A stretch of DNA of 64,000 nt from Exiguobacterium sp. RIT594 (GCF_003339585.1 NZ_QPKF01000001.1:434001-498000), one strand, 5' to 3'; positions 24,061-33,678 are shown, counted from the first letter of the stretch. Notes: generated from the letters alone by a model not told the origin. A program made the numbers and translations.

Positions 24061-25824
24061 ATGGCGAATAAGAATCTTGTCATCATCGGTGGAGGACTCG
24101 CCGGTTTGATGGCTACGATAAAAGCAGCAGAACAAGGTGTACCCGTAAAGTTATTCTCACTTGTGCCGGTCAAACGTTCACACTCCGTTTGTGCGCAGGG
24201 CGGAATCAACGGGGCCGTCAACACGAAAGGGGAAGGTGACTCACCTTACCAACATTTGGACGATACGGTATATGGCGGCGATTTCTTAGCCAACCAGCCA
24301 CCGGTTCAAAAAATGACGGAAGCAGCGCCGAAAATCATCCACATGTTCGACCGGATGGGCGTCATGTTTAACCGGACACCGGAAGGATTACTTGATTTCC
24401 GTCGTTTCGGAGGAACATTACATCACCGGACGGCTTATGCCGGTGCGACGACAGGTCAACAATTGTTGTATGCACTCGACGAACAGGTCCGTAAGTTCGA
24501 AGCGCAAGGTTTGGTAGAAAAATATGAAGGATGGGAATTCCTTCGTGCAATCATCGATGAAGAAGGTATTTGTCGCGGTGCGGTATGTCAAAACTTACGT
24601 TCGATGGAAATCGAAGCGTTCGCAGCTGACTCGGTCATTTTAGCAACAGGCGGTCCGGGGGTTATCTTCGGAAAATCAACAAACTCGGTGATCAACACAG
24701 GGCAGGCGGCGGCAGCTGTCTACCGTCAAGGTGCCATTTATGCGAACGGCGAGTTTATTCAGATTCACCCGACAGCGATTCCGGGGGATGACAAACTGCG
24801 TCTCATGAGCGAATCAGCACGTGGTGAAGGCGGACGCGTCTGGACGTATAAAGACGGTAAGCCATGGTACTTCCTGGAAGAAAAATATCCGGCTTACGGA
24901 AATCTTGTGCCGCGTGATATCGCGACGCGCGAAATCTTTGATGTTTGTGTCAATCAGAAGCTTGGTGTCAACGGGGAAAACATGGTCTATCTTGACCTTT
25001 CCCACAAAGATGCAAAAGAACTAGACGTCAAACTGGGTGGGATTCTTGAAATCTACGAAAAATTCGTCGGAGATGATCCACGAAAAGTACCGATGAAAAT
25101 CTTCCCGGCAGTCCATTACTCAATGGGTGGATTATGGGTCGATTATGATCAGATGACGAACATCCCGGGCTTATTTGCATCCGGTGAGTGTGATTACTCG
25201 ATGCATGGCGGTAACCGTCTCGGAGCGAACTCGTTACTGTCTGCCGTATACGGCGGAATGGTCGCTGGACCGGCAGCCATCGCTTACATGAATGATCTCG
25301 ATCAATCTGTCCACGAGATGCCGGAAGAAGTCGTCGAAGCGCATAAGATTGCAGAAATCAACCGCTTCAACGACATCCTCGCGATGGAAGGTACGGAAAA
25401 TGCGTATCAAATCCACCGTGAACTCGGTGAAGTCATGACCGATAACGTCACGGTTGTCCGTTACAATGATAAACTCGAGCAAACGCTTGAGAAAATCAAG
25501 GAACTCCGTGACCGCTTCACACGTATTTCGGCAACGGATACAGCACGTTGGAGCAACCAGGGCGCATCATTCATCCGTCAACTCGATCATATGCTTGATC
25601 TTGCGGAAGCGATTACGCTTGGAGCCCTCAAACGGGACGAGAGCCGTGGTGCGCATTACAAACCGGACTTCCCGGAGCGTGATGACGAACGGTTCTTGAA
25701 AACAACGATGGCCCGTTATACGAACGGTCATCCGGAAATCTATTACGAAGAAGTCGATACATCATTGATTCCACCACGTAAGCGCGACTACAGCAAGAAG
25801 TCGAAGAAAGAGGTGAAGGCATAA
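24061..25824 (+). CDS. sdhA: Succinate dehydrogenase flavoprotein subunit
   Basis: Catalytic subunit that oxidises succinate to fumarate with covalently bound FAD, facing the cytosol. 587 residues. FAD motif IIGGGLAGLMATIKAAE at the start, the flavin-attachment His in RSHSVCAQGGINGAV, active-site segments RFGGTLHHRTAYAGATTGQ and SESARGEGGRVW, and HGGNRLGANSLLSAVYGGMVAG near the C-terminal end. Start ATG at 24061 with AAAGGGG upstream. 19 bp after sdhC and overlapping sdhB by one base. Confidence 0.97.
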   Translation: MANKNLVIIGGGLAGLMATIKAAEQGVPVKLFSLVPVKRSHSVCAQGGINGAVNTKGEGDSPYQHLDDTVYGGDFLANQPPVQKMTEAAPKIIHMFDRMGVMFNRTPEGLLDFRRFGGTLHHRTAYAGATTGQQLLYALDEQVRKFEAQGLVEKYEGWEFLRAIIDEEGICRGAVCQNLRSMEIEAFAADSVILATGGPGVIFGKSTNSVINTGQAAAAVYRQGAIYANGEFIQIHPTAIPGDDKLRLMSESARGEGGRVWTYKDGKPWYFLEEKYPAYGNLVPRDIATREIFDVCVNQKLGVNGENMVYLDLSHKDAKELDVKLGGILEIYEKFVGDDPRKVPMKIFPAVHYSMGGLWVDYDQMTNIPGLFASGECDYSMHGGNRLGANSLLSAVYGGMVAGPAAIAYMNDLDQSVHEMPEEVVEAHKIAEINRFNDILAMEGTENAYQIHRELGEVMTDNVTVVRYNDKLEQTLEKIKELRDRFTRISATDTARWSNQGASFIRQLDHMLDLAEAITLGALKRDESRGAHYKPDFPERDDERFLKTTMARYTNGHPEIYYEEVDTSLIPPRKRDYSKKSKKEVKA

Positions 25825-26630
25825 TGGCGACACCACTCGAACAGAAAACGAATCAAAAGCCGGTTCAATTCATCGTCCAACGTCAGGATGGACCGGATGG
25901 TAAAGCGTATGATGAAGCATTTGAAGTCCCTTACCGCCCGAACATGAACGTCATTTCGGCCTTGATGGAGATTCGTCGTAATCCGGTCAATGCAGCCGGA
26001 GAAAAAACGACACCGATCAACTGGGATATGGGCTGTCTCGAAGAAGTATGTGGCGCGTGTTCAATGGTCATCAACGGAACGCCCCGTCAATCATGTACGG
26101 CGCTCGTCGATAAACTCGAGCAACCGATCCGTCTTCAACCGATGCAGACGTTCCCGATTGTCCGTGACCTTCAGGTCGACCGTCAACGGATGTTTGATGC
26201 CTTGAAGAAAGTCAAAGCCTGGGTACCGATCGACGGTACGTATGATTTAGGTCCGGGACCCCGTATGCCGGAAAACAAACGCCAGTGGGCATACGAACTT
26301 TCGAAATGTATGACATGCGGCGTCTGTCTGGAAGCGTGTCCGAACGTCAACGACCGGTCGAACTTCATCGGACCGGCAGCACTTTCGCAAGTCCGTCTCT
26401 TCAACTCGCATCCAACCGGTGCGTTCCACAAAGAAGAACGTCTTGAAGCTTTGATGGAAGATGGCGGAATCATGCAGTGCGGAAACGCACAAAACTGTGT
26501 TGAAGTGTGTCCGAAAGGGATTCCATTGACAACATCAATCGCAGCAATGAACCGTCAGACGACATTGCACTCATTCAAGAAATTCTTCGGCAGTGACGAA
26601 GGACGTACGGGTGAAGCAGTTAGTCATTAA
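25824..26630 (+). CDS. sdhB: Succinate dehydrogenase iron-sulfur subunit
   Basis: Carries three iron-sulfur clusters that pass electrons from SdhA flavin to SdhC quinone. 268 residues, about 15 longer than the B. subtilis protein. N-terminal [2Fe-2S] ferredoxin domain with CLEEVCGACSMVINGTPRQSC, and a C-terminal domain with CMTCGVCLEACP and CGNAQNCVEVCPKGIPL for the [4Fe-4S] and [3Fe-4S] clusters. The start overlaps the sdhA stop (TAATG), so they are translationally coupled. Terminator 19 bp downstream. Confidence 0.97.
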   Translation: MATPLEQKTNQKPVQFIVQRQDGPDGKAYDEAFEVPYRPNMNVISALMEIRRNPVNAAGEKTTPINWDMGCLEEVCGACSMVINGTPRQSCTALVDKLEQPIRLQPMQTFPIVRDLQVDRQRMFDALKKVKAWVPIDGTYDLGPGPRMPENKRQWAYELSKCMTCGVCLEACPNVNDRSNFIGPAALSQVRLFNSHPTGAFHKEERLEALMEDGGIMQCGNAQNCVEVCPKGIPLTTSIAAMNRQTTLHSFKKFFGSDEGRTGEAVSH

Positions 26631-26648
26631 TACAAAAACGTAAAATTA

Positions 26649-26674
26649 AAGAAGGGGCGATGCTCCTTCTTTTT
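26649..26674 (+). terminator. Terminator of sdhCAB
   Basis: A 10-bp stem AAGAAGGGGC/GCTCCTTCTT with one G-T pair and a 3-nt loop, followed by TTT. Confidence 0.75.
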
Positions 26675-26696
26675 ATAGTTTAAGGAGGAACTGATT

Positions 26697-27152
26697 GTGC
26701 GTGTACCTAGCTATATCAATGATTTAGATTCATGGTTGGAACAGATGAAACACGGGACGCGGCTTGATGTCGCGGTCCGGTTCGCTGAAACCGACGCTTA
26801 CGGTCATATGAATAATCGAGTTCCCTTCGTTTATTTCGAAGATGTCCGGACTCTGATGCTTGAGGAAACGGGCTACTCGCTTGCTGACGACGGCATCGTC
26901 GTCGTCGCGGATGCCCAATGTAACTACATCCGACAAGTCTATCCGCGGGCCCGTCTTGCCGTCTACGCCTATCCTGTCCAGGTCGGAACGGCTTCGTGTG
27001 ATGTGCATTACGCAGCGTTCAACGAACAAGAGGAATTGATGTTTACCGGTCGGACCTCGATGGTTCAGATTGATCGTTCCGGGAATGCCTTTCCATGGAA
27101 TGAAGCCTATAAAAATTCCTTGCAGAATCGATTCGAATCCGTTATCATTTGA
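26697..27152 (+). CDS. Acyl-CoA thioesterase family protein (YsmA-like, hot-dog fold)
   Basis: A 151-residue 4-hydroxybenzoyl-CoA thioesterase-type protein. The family signature is [27 protein letters not shown] at about 25-51, where the Asp and the HMNN loop form the active site. Presumably cytosolic and hydrolyses an acyl-CoA of unknown chain. Start GTG at 26697 with AAGGAGG upstream. Same place as ysmA in B. subtilis, after sdhB. The next B. subtilis gene, gerE, is missing; ptsH is there instead. Confidence 0.85.
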   Translation: MRVPSYINDLDSWLEQMKHGTRLDVAVRFAETDAYGHMNNRVPFVYFEDVRTLMLEETGYSLADDGIVVVADAQCNYIRQVYPRARLAVYAYPVQVGTASCDVHYAAFNEQEELMFTGRTSMVQIDRSGNAFPWNEAYKNSLQNRFESVII

Positions 27153-27217
27153 TAATGAGTTCACATATTCGAAAACGACTCACTAGTACGTTATTAGTGG
27201 AGGGAGATTTCTTAATC

Positions 27218-27481
27218 ATGGAAAAAACATTCAAAGTCATCGCGGATTCAGGCATTCATGCTCGTCCGGCAACACAACTCGTCAACACAGCTTCTAAATT
27301 CCAATCAGACATCAACTTGGAATACAACGGAAAGACTGTAAACCTCAAGTCGATCATGGGTGTTCTTTCACTCGGAATCGCAAAAGACTCAGACATCAAA
27401 ATCGTTGCAAACGGTGACGATGCTTCTGAAGCTATCACGACTCTTTCAGATATGCTGACAAGCGAAGGTCTTGCTCAGTAA
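27218..27481 (+). CDS. ptsH: Phosphocarrier protein HPr
   Basis: Phosphotransferase-system carrier that passes phosphate from enzyme I to sugar permeases, and as Ser-P-HPr is the cofactor of CcpA. 87 residues. Phospho-His at position 14 in [10 protein letters not shown] and the regulatory Ser at 45 in NLKSIMGV, both in textbook context. Start ATG at 27218 with GGAGGGAG upstream. It stands alone: no ptsI follows, and a terminator comes 20 bp later. In B. subtilis ptsH and ptsI are adjacent. Putative cre sites in this window (etfB, sdhC) fit an HPr/CcpA circuit. Confidence 0.95.
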   Translation: MEKTFKVIADSGIHARPATQLVNTASKFQSDINLEYNGKTVNLKSIMGVLSLGIAKDSDIKIVANGDDASEAITTLSDMLTSEGLAQ

Positions 27482-27500
27482 TCCTTTATCGTACATTCTT

Positions 27501-27531
27501 GGACGCCGGTCTTGCACCGTCGTCCTTTTTT
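27501..27531 (+). terminator. Terminator of ptsH
   Basis: A 10-bp stem GGACGCCGGT/ACCGTCGTCC with one mismatch and a 5-nt loop, followed by six T. Confidence 0.85.
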
Positions 27532-27568
27532 GTTACCATATGAGATGAGAGGAAAGTGAGGGGAACTC

Positions 27569-28384
27569 GTGAATAGATCAATTGGAGTATTAGATTCTGG
27601 GGTCGGTGGATTGACGGTCGCACGTGAATTGATGCGTCAGCTGCCCCATGAACAAATCATATATGTCGGAGATACGTTACGGTGTCCGTATGGTCCCCGG
27701 CCGGAAGAAGAAATTCGTCAATTTACGTGGGAGATGATTGATTTTCTTGTCGCCCAAGATGTGAAATTGATTGTCATCGCCTGCAATACGGCGACAGCCG
27801 TTGTCCTGAAGGAAGCCCGGCAAAAATTATCGATTCCAATCATCGGTGTCATCGATCCGGGAGCGCGGGCTGCGGTTAAAGTCACACGTTCGAAACGAAT
27901 CGGCGTCATCGGTACGAAAATGACGATTGAAAGTAACTCGTATGAAAAAGCATTACGTCATGTTGAGGGACAAGTCGTCGTCGAATCGCTGGCCTGTCCA
28001 CCGTTCGTTCCGCTTGTTGAATCATCCCAGACAAGTGGACCGTATGTGGAACGTATCGTCGCGAACACTTTAAAACCGTTGCTTTCGTACGATATGGATA
28101 CACTGATTTTAGGATGTACACATTATCCACTGCTTGCAGAAGTCATTGGACGAGTCATCGGACCAGATGTCCAGCTGATTTCTTCAGGAGACGAAACCGC
28201 ACTTGAAGTAAGTGCTTTGCTTGATTATAACGGCATCACATCAGCACACGATACCGTTCCGGAGCATGTCTACCATGCAACCGGAGATACACGCTCTTTT
28301 GAACGAATCGCCAGTGACTGGTTAAATCAACCGGTCCAGGCAAAACGGTTAGTGTTAGGAACGGAGGAAGAAAAATGCGTTTAG
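27569..28384 (+). CDS. racE: Glutamate racemase
   Basis: Makes D-glutamate for peptidoglycan by cofactor-independent racemisation. 271 residues. Motifs: [11 protein letters not shown] (D9, S10), the first catalytic Cys C72 in IACNTAT, and the second, C183, in LGCTHYPLL. Start GTG at 27569 with GAGGGGA upstream. It overlaps rph by 10 bp, giving a racE-rph-rdgB-yfcE-type operon as in B. subtilis except that gerM is missing. It could equally be named murI. Confidence 0.96.
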   Translation: MNRSIGVLDSGVGGLTVARELMRQLPHEQIIYVGDTLRCPYGPRPEEEIRQFTWEMIDFLVAQDVKLIVIACNTATAVVLKEARQKLSIPIIGVIDPGARAAVKVTRSKRIGVIGTKMTIESNSYEKALRHVEGQVVVESLACPPFVPLVESSQTSGPYVERIVANTLKPLLSYDMDTLILGCTHYPLLAEVIGRVIGPDVQLISSGDETALEVSALLDYNGITSAHDTVPEHVYHATGDTRSFERIASDWLNQPVQAKRLVLGTEEEKCV

Positions 28385-29127
28385 ATCAAAGAGCACGGAC
28401 GGAAATGCGGAAAATTCAGCTGGAGACGGGTGTCAATAAACATGCGGAAGGATCCGTACTGATATCGGTCGGGGATACACGCGTCCTGTGTACCGCGACG
28501 GTCGAAGAAAAAGTACCGCCCTTCCTGCGCGGGAAACGACAAGGATGGATCAATGCCGAATATGCGATGTTACCGCGGGCGACAGCACAACGGACAGGCC
28601 GGGAATCCGTTCGAGGCAAGCAGACAGGACGGACGATGGAAATTCAACGATTGATCAGCCGGGCATTACGGTCTGTCGTCAATCTTGAGAAATTAGGCGA
28701 ACGGACGGTTTGGATTGATTGTGATGTTCTTCAAGCGGATGGTGGAACCCGAACAGCGGCCATTACAGGTGGTTTCCTGGCGCTTGTCTTAGCGGTTGAC
28801 GGGTTGATTCAAAGCGGGAAGCTGACGGATACACCAATCAAAGAAGGCATCGCGGCCGTTTCGGTCGGGAAAGTCGGAACGGAGTTATTGCTCGATCTTT
28901 GTTATGAAGAAGACGCAACGGCAGATGTCGACTTGAATCTCGTCATGACATCGTCCGGAAAAATCGTTGAACTGCAAGCGACAGGGGAAGAAGCAACCTT
29001 TTCTCGCAAGGAAATGCTCGATATGCTCGAACTTGGGGAAAAGGGTATTGAAGAACTCCTTCATGCGGCGGAACAATCATTAGGCGCCTCGTGGTGGTAT
29101 GTCGGGGAAGAGGTGGAGCACGGATGA
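28375..29127 (+). CDS. rph: Ribonuclease PH
   Basis: A phosphorolytic 3'-5' exoribonuclease that trims tRNA 3' ends. 250 residues. Typical sequence includes [49 protein letters not shown] with the conserved basic substrate-binding patch, and [17 protein letters not shown]. Start ATG at 28375 with GGAGGAA upstream, inside the end of racE. Its stop overlaps the next start (ATGA). Confidence 0.97.
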   Translation: MRLDQRARTEMRKIQLETGVNKHAEGSVLISVGDTRVLCTATVEEKVPPFLRGKRQGWINAEYAMLPRATAQRTGRESVRGKQTGRTMEIQRLISRALRSVVNLEKLGERTVWIDCDVLQADGGTRTAAITGGFLALVLAVDGLIQSGKLTDTPIKEGIAAVSVGKVGTELLLDLCYEEDATADVDLNLVMTSSGKIVELQATGEEATFSRKEMLDMLELGEKGIEELLHAAEQSLGASWWYVGEEVEHG

Positions 29128-29720
29128 AAATTATCGTAGCAACGAGAAATCCCGGGAAAGTCGGTGAGTTTCAGGCGATGCTTGGAAGACTCGGATACGA
29201 CGTTGAATCCTTACTGGATTATGAGACGGCGCCTGAGACCGAAGAGACCGGATCGACGTTTGAAGAAAATGCAGAATTGAAATCCAAAGAGGCAGCTGCC
29301 TATTTTGGTCATGCCGTACTGTCGGACGACTCCGGGCTTGAAGTGGATGCGTTAGACGGAGCACCGGGTGTCTACTCCGCCCGTTTTGCAGGAGAGGACA
29401 AGTCAGATGCTGCTAATAACGCATTGTTGTTAGAAAAGTTAGCGGACACACCGGCAGAACAGCGAACAGCCCGATTTGTCTGTGCGTTGTCACTGGCAAA
29501 ACCGTCGGGTGAAACATTGACTGTCCGTGGGACGATGGAAGGACGGATTGGATTTGAATTAAAAGGAACAAACGGTTTTGGTTACGATCCGTTGTTCCTC
29601 ATTCCGTCTTTGAATCAGACGGCGGCCGAATTAACGAAAAGTGAAAAGGCGGCCATCAGTCATCGTGGACAAGCGTTGCGAAAACTTGAAGCGACATTAA
29701 CTACTTTTTTGGGAGAGTGA
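29124..29720 (+). CDS. Non-canonical purine NTP pyrophosphatase (RdgB/HAM1, YsnA)
   Basis: Hydrolyses ITP, dITP and XTP to monophosphates, keeping deaminated purines out of DNA and RNA. 198 residues, the same as B. subtilis YsnA. N-terminal [18 protein letters not shown] contains the nucleotide-binding TxNxxK motif; [26 protein letters not shown] holds catalytic acidic residues; GFGYDPLF and [10 protein letters not shown] complete the site. Start ATG at 29124, overlapping the rph stop. Confidence 0.95.
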   Translation: MKIIVATRNPGKVGEFQAMLGRLGYDVESLLDYETAPETEETGSTFEENAELKSKEAAAYFGHAVLSDDSGLEVDALDGAPGVYSARFAGEDKSDAANNALLLEKLADTPAEQRTARFVCALSLAKPSGETLTVRGTMEGRIGFELKGTNGFGYDPLFLIPSLNQTAAELTKSEKAAISHRGQALRKLEATLTTFLGE

Positions 29721-29726
29721 TTTTAA

Positions 29727-30233
29727 ATGAAAGCGTTAATCGTAAGTGACAGCCATGGTCTCGATCAGGAACTATTGACGATATTCAACCGCCACCAAGA
29801 AGCGGATGTTGCCTTTCATTGCGGTGATTCCCAACTGACAAGAGATGCCGAATCGTTATACCCCTATCGTGTTGTGAAAGGGAACTGTGATTATGGGAAT
29901 GATTTTCCAGACGACGTCGTTGAAGAGCTAGGACCGTTTCGTGTCTTATGTGTTCATGGACACCGGCAAGACGTCAAGTACAGTCTTGATCAATTGGTTC
30001 ACCATGCTGATCAGAAAGCGGCAGCAATCGTCTTATACGGTCATTCGCATGTCGCGAAAGCCGAGCAGCGGGACGGGAAATTATTTATCAATCCGGGCTC
30101 GATTCGGATGCCACGTCATCGCCCGGAAAAGACATATGCCTTGTTGACAGTAGAAAACAATCAATTCGCAGTCGACTTTTATGATCTGACAGGCGAAAGA
30201 ATTAATGCCTTACATCTCGACGGGACACTTTAA
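29727..30233 (+). CDS. YfcE-type metallophosphoesterase (YsnB)
   Basis: A 168-residue calcineurin-like phosphodiesterase. Metal ligands appear in SDSHG (N-terminus), HCGDSQ, KGNCD, CVHGH and YGHSHVA. E. coli YfcE cleaves artificial phosphodiesters in vitro; the natural substrate is unknown. Start ATG 6 bp after the RdgB-type gene, with GGGAG upstream. Last gene of the racE operon; tRNA-Arg follows on its own promoter. Confidence 0.93.
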   Translation: MKALIVSDSHGLDQELLTIFNRHQEADVAFHCGDSQLTRDAESLYPYRVVKGNCDYGNDFPDDVVEELGPFRVLCVHGHRQDVKYSLDQLVHHADQKAAAIVLYGHSHVAKAEQRDGKLFINPGSIRMPRHRPEKTYALLTVENNQFAVDFYDLTGERINALHLDGTL

Positions 30234-30254
30234 AAAGAGTTTTTACGAATGTGA

Positions 30255-30283
30255 TTGACACGAAAGAATTGTTTTAGTATAGT
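30255..30283 (+). promoter_or_regulatory. Promoter of tRNA-Arg
   Basis: Consensus TTGACA at 30255-30260, a 17-bp spacer and TATAGT at 30278-30283, placing transcription start about 10 bp before the tRNA. Confidence 0.85.
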
Positions 30284-30299
30284 TTATTCGTGTTGACAC

Positions 30300-30373
<74 letters not shown>

Positions 30374-30387
30374 CTATAATTAAAATA

Positions 30388-30421
30388 GAGACTTCCCTTA
30401 TGAGGGAGGTCTCTTTTTTTT
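30388..30421 (+). terminator. Terminator of tRNA-Arg
   Basis: A perfect 11-bp stem GAGACTTCCCT/AGGGAGGTCTC with a 4-nt loop, followed by eight T. Confidence 0.92.
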
Positions 30422-30475
30422 ATCCATTTTTTCGGGTATACTTAAGGTATCATGAACTTGAAAGGGATGATAAGG

Positions 30476-31000
30476 ATGTTAAAGAGAATGAGTGGAATCC
30501 TCGTCTTGACAGTGGCTTTAGCCGGCTGTAGCGAGGTTACGGATACAGTGGATAATGCAAAACAGCAAGTGACAGAGGTAAAGAATAGCGTCGATTATGC
30601 AGGTCAGTTGCAAGACATTGCCAAGGATACGTCGCAAGTGACATCTGAGTTATCGACGAAATTGGACCAAGCGGCGACAGAAGCACGCGATGCGGCGAAT
30701 CCGGAACAAGCCCTGGATCAGCAGATCGAACAATTAAAAAATGATGGAACGGTTCAACAGTTAAACGAAGAATTGAACCAGATTGATGAACGGCTTGCAA
30801 ATTTAGACAGTCCGCCAGCCGAATTGAAAAACTTAAGTGAAAAACTTGAGCAGTACGTGAATCAATCGGAAGACATCACACGATTGTTGGAAACGGATGT
30901 CTCCTTGGATACACTTAACAAAATGGGGATCGAACAGGCAGGGCAATTACAGGAGGCCATCTCGAACTGGACGTCTTTGCTTGACCCGTTCACAAAGTAA
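30476..31000 (+). CDS. Putative coiled-coil lipoprotein
   Basis: A 174-residue exported protein with a type II signal peptide: positive N-terminus, hydrophobic core and lipobox LAGC near residue 20, so it should be lipid-anchored outside the membrane. The rest is Gln/Glu/Leu-rich, alpha-helical and coiled-coil-like (LNEELNQIDERLANL). It resembles small lipoproteins of DUF6376 type, but that call is tentative. Start ATG at 30476 has AAAGGG 9 nt upstream; ATG codons at 30452 and 30467 are less well placed. No function assigned. Confidence 0.75.
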   Translation: MLKRMSGILVLTVALAGCSEVTDTVDNAKQQVTEVKNSVDYAGQLQDIAKDTSQVTSELSTKLDQAATEARDAANPEQALDQQIEQLKNDGTVQQLNEELNQIDERLANLDSPPAELKNLSEKLEQYVNQSEDITRLLETDVSLDTLNKMGIEQAGQLQEAISNWTSLLDPFTK

Positions 31001-31027
31001 GACAGATATGAAAAAGGTGGGATGACT

Positions 31028-32044
31028 GTGAATCAGTCGCAATCACGTTGGATGGAACAACCGTTGGAAGACGAACGCAAGCGGCTCGCCGGTTTAAGCC
31101 AAGACGAGTTGGCAGCTGAGATCGGGCAATTGGAGGACTTGAAGACAGAAGAAGACGTTCTCTATGTACTCTACACGATTCAGGAAGCTTTTTTGACAAC
31201 TGAACATGGTGTGGAAGCTTATTTACAAATGACAGATCCTTTTCTGGATGTAGACGGTGTCGAACAACTTATCGCGCTGTTCATGTATGAAAAGGGAGAG
31301 CGGTATTCGTTTAACATGGCTTTAAGGACGGCCTCTCCCTATCTTCCTTATGGTCTTGCATTAAAATTAGACGAAATGGCCCAGTCGCTTTCGCGTAAGA
31401 AGGGGAATGCGCGGCAAACGGATGATTCCTCCTATGTGAAGATCCGTGAGACATCACCTTTGGACGCAGACGAAGGTGACTGGGTCGAGCTTTACCGGCT
31501 CGGGACGATGGAGGAACAGTTTCGTTCGATCGGACAAATCGATGTAAGAACGAATCCTTCTTTCGTCCACTATATCGTTGATGACTACTTCACGGGAGAA
31601 GATGTCAAAGAACAGAGTGTTCTCGTCATTCAGGCGTTCCTTCCACAACTGCCTCAGCATGTGGATCTGTTTCCGGTGCGGATATCCATTCCGTCCATCC
31701 GGGTAGAGTATGTCTTTGAAAATCCGGATCAACTCGACAGACATGTGGCGAGACAGGCGATGGAACTACAGGCTTTTAGTGAGGAGACGTTTAAGTTAAA
31801 ACGAATGGATCCGTTCAAGGCACTGTTGTTCATGAATTGGTATCAAATCGTCTTTCCAAAAGAAACACTGGAGAGGGATGACGGCTGGCAGAAGTGGTTG
31901 GAGGCGGTCGATGAATTGGCAGAACTCGACTTCATTTCGGAAACACCACCATCCGACTTGAGTGAACAAGCTGAAAAGATTTATCAGGCTGTTCATTTCG
32001 TGTTGCCGGAAGGGAAACAGTATGAGCAGGCATTACTTCTCTAA
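31028..32044 (+). CDS. Conserved protein, positional counterpart of YsoA
   Basis: A 338-residue soluble protein, Asp/Glu-rich and mostly helical, that I cannot place in a family by motif. It occupies the slot of B. subtilis ysoA (a TPR protein of similar length), just before tig, but clear TPR repeats are not visible. Start GTG at 31028 is preferred, 7 nt after AAGGTGG; an ATG two codons earlier is only 1 nt from it. The lipoprotein gene lies 27 bp upstream, and they may be co-transcribed. Confidence 0.65.
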   Translation: MNQSQSRWMEQPLEDERKRLAGLSQDELAAEIGQLEDLKTEEDVLYVLYTIQEAFLTTEHGVEAYLQMTDPFLDVDGVEQLIALFMYEKGERYSFNMALRTASPYLPYGLALKLDEMAQSLSRKKGNARQTDDSSYVKIRETSPLDADEGDWVELYRLGTMEEQFRSIGQIDVRTNPSFVHYIVDDYFTGEDVKEQSVLVIQAFLPQLPQHVDLFPVRISIPSIRVEYVFENPDQLDRHVARQAMELQAFSEETFKLKRMDPFKALLFMNWYQIVFPKETLERDDGWQKWLEAVDELAELDFISETPPSDLSEQAEKIYQAVHFVLPEGKQYEQALLL

Positions 32045-32090
32045 TTCAAGAGAATGCCTTGTTCAACAGTGGTAATCCTCAGAACGATTG

Positions 32091-32099
32091 TGCTATAAT
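32091..32099 (+). promoter_or_regulatory. Extended -10 of the tig promoter
   Basis: TGCTATAAT, a perfect extended -10. No good -35 is present, as is common for this promoter class. It lies 54 bp before the tig start. Confidence 0.65.
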
Positions 32100-32152
32100 G
32101 TGACTTGTTGTACACACACGTACGCTAATTGACATTTTTGGAGGGACTCAGC

Positions 32153-33445
32153 ATGACTGCAAAATGGGAAAAACAATCAGGTAGCCTCGGCGTTCTCACG
32201 TATGAAGCGCCTGCTGAAGCATTTGATAAAGCGGTAGACCAAGCGTTCAAAAAAGTCGTTAAGACATTGAACACACCAGGTTTCCGTAAAGGAAAAATGC
32301 CACGCGCAATGTTTAACAAAATGTACGGCGAAGAAGCACTTTACCAAGATGCACTTGATATCTTATATCAAGACACAATCGAAGGTGCTGTCGTCGAATC
32401 TGGAATCGAGCCAATCGCGCTTGATAACATCGACGTTGAAACACTCGAAAAAGGAAAACCAGTTGAGTTCAAAATCACATTCGTGATTGAGCCGGACGCA
32501 ACACTCGGTGAGTACAAAGGTCTTGAGTACACAGCAGTCGAAACAGACGTTACAGACGAAGATGTCGATGCTGAACTCAAAACAATGCAAGAACGCGGTG
32601 CAGAGCTCGTCGTTAAAGAAGACGGCGCGATCGAAAATGGCGATACAGTCGTATTCGACTTCGCAGGTTTCGATGGTGAAAACCAATTCGACGGCGGTAC
32701 TGCAGAAAACTACTCACTCGTCATCGGGTCTGGAAACTTCATCCCAGGATTTGAAGAGCAGATGGTTGGTCTTAAATCAGGCGAGCAAAAAGATATCGAC
32801 GTCACGTTCCCAGAAGAGTACCATGAAGCATCACTCGCTGGAAAACCAGTCGTATTCAAAGTAACAATTCACGAAATCAAAGCACAAGAACTTCCTGAAT
32901 TGACAGATGAGTTCGCTAAAGAAATGGACGAAGAAGTTTCTTCTCTTGATGAGTTGAAAACAAAAATCCGCACACGTCTTGAAAACACACGCAAACAAGA
33001 AGCAGATGCTTCAATGCGTGATGAGTTGGTTGAAGCAGCGACTAAAAACGCAACAGTCGATCTTCCAGAAGTCATGGTTGAAAACGAAGTTGAACGTATG
33101 GTCCAAGAATTCACACAACGCATTCAGTCACAAGGAATTGACCTTAACATGTACTTCCAGTTAACTGGAACAACTGAAGAGGCGATGCGCACTGAAATGA
33201 AAGAACAAGCAGAAGAGCGCGTTAAAGCTCGTCTCGTTCTTAAACAAATCGTTGCAGATGAAAAAATCGAAGTCACTGAAGAAGAAGCGCAAGCTGAACT
33301 TCAATCGATGTCTGAACTCTACAACATTCCTGCAGATCAACTCGAAACGATGCTTGCACCACAAGGCGGATTGGATACACTTAAAGGTGATCTTCAGTTC
33401 CGTAAAGCAATCGACGTTCTCGTTGACAACGCAAAAGCAAAATAA
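32153..33445 (+). CDS. tig: Trigger factor
   Basis: A ribosome-bound chaperone and peptidyl-prolyl isomerase that meets nascent chains at the exit tunnel. 430 residues. Ribosome-binding N-domain with the loop signature GFRKGKMPRAMF, a central FKBP-type domain (VVFDFAGFDGENQFDGGTAENYSLVIGSGNFIPGFEEQM), and a helical C-terminal chaperone domain. Start ATG at 32153 with GGAGGGA upstream. Monocistronic between its own promoter and terminator. It looks rich in preferred codons, consistent with high expression. Confidence 0.97.
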   Translation: MTAKWEKQSGSLGVLTYEAPAEAFDKAVDQAFKKVVKTLNTPGFRKGKMPRAMFNKMYGEEALYQDALDILYQDTIEGAVVESGIEPIALDNIDVETLEKGKPVEFKITFVIEPDATLGEYKGLEYTAVETDVTDEDVDAELKTMQERGAELVVKEDGAIENGDTVVFDFAGFDGENQFDGGTAENYSLVIGSGNFIPGFEEQMVGLKSGEQKDIDVTFPEEYHEASLAGKPVVFKVTIHEIKAQELPELTDEFAKEMDEEVSSLDELKTKIRTRLENTRKQEADASMRDELVEAATKNATVDLPEVMVENEVERMVQEFTQRIQSQGIDLNMYFQLTGTTEEAMRTEMKEQAEERVKARLVLKQIVADEKIEVTEEEAQAELQSMSELYNIPADQLETMLAPQGGLDTLKGDLQFRKAIDVLVDNAKAK

Positions 33446-33462
33446 GCAAACAACCGAACAGG

Positions 33463-33505
33463 ATCGACTTCAAGACCAATTTCTGGTCTTGAAGTCGATT
33501 TTTTT
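33463..33505 (+). terminator. Terminator of tig
   Basis: A perfect 16-bp stem (33463-33478 with 33484-33499) with a 5-nt loop, followed by a T-run. Confidence 0.92.
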
Positions 33506-33513
33506 GTACGATA

Positions 33514-33530
33514 GGTCAAACAAGGACAAA
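33514..33530. promoter_or_regulatory. CtsR-like heptad repeat upstream of clpX
   Basis: GGTCAAA-CAA-GGACAAA fits the CtsR operator RGTCAAA-NAN-RGTCAAA with a single mismatch in the second heptad. It lies 165 bp before clpX and 47 bp upstream of the best promoter found, an unusual distance for a repressor site. Confidence 0.45.
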
Positions 33531-33576
33531 CAAAATTATATTTTTCAAATCAAACTGTAAAACGCTCATCCAAGAT

Positions 33577-33606
33577 TTGAAAGAGTTTCCTTGTTCATGC
33601 TACAAT
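33577..33606 (+). promoter_or_regulatory. Promoter of clpX
   Basis: TTGAAA at 33577-33582 and the extended -10 TGCTACAAT (hexamer TACAAT 33601-33606), spaced by 18 bp. Leader of about 65 nt. Confidence 0.65.
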
Positions 33607-33678
33607 CATAAATAGTAAAACGTGAGAATAGATGCGAAACGGATCTATACAAATTCCACGTTAAAGGGGTGGACCTTT

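Noticed and set aside
32363-32686. Minus-strand frame rich in Phe, Cys and Asp opposite tig
   Set aside because: Composition reflects the reverse of GAA/GTC-type codons of tig; no start signal.
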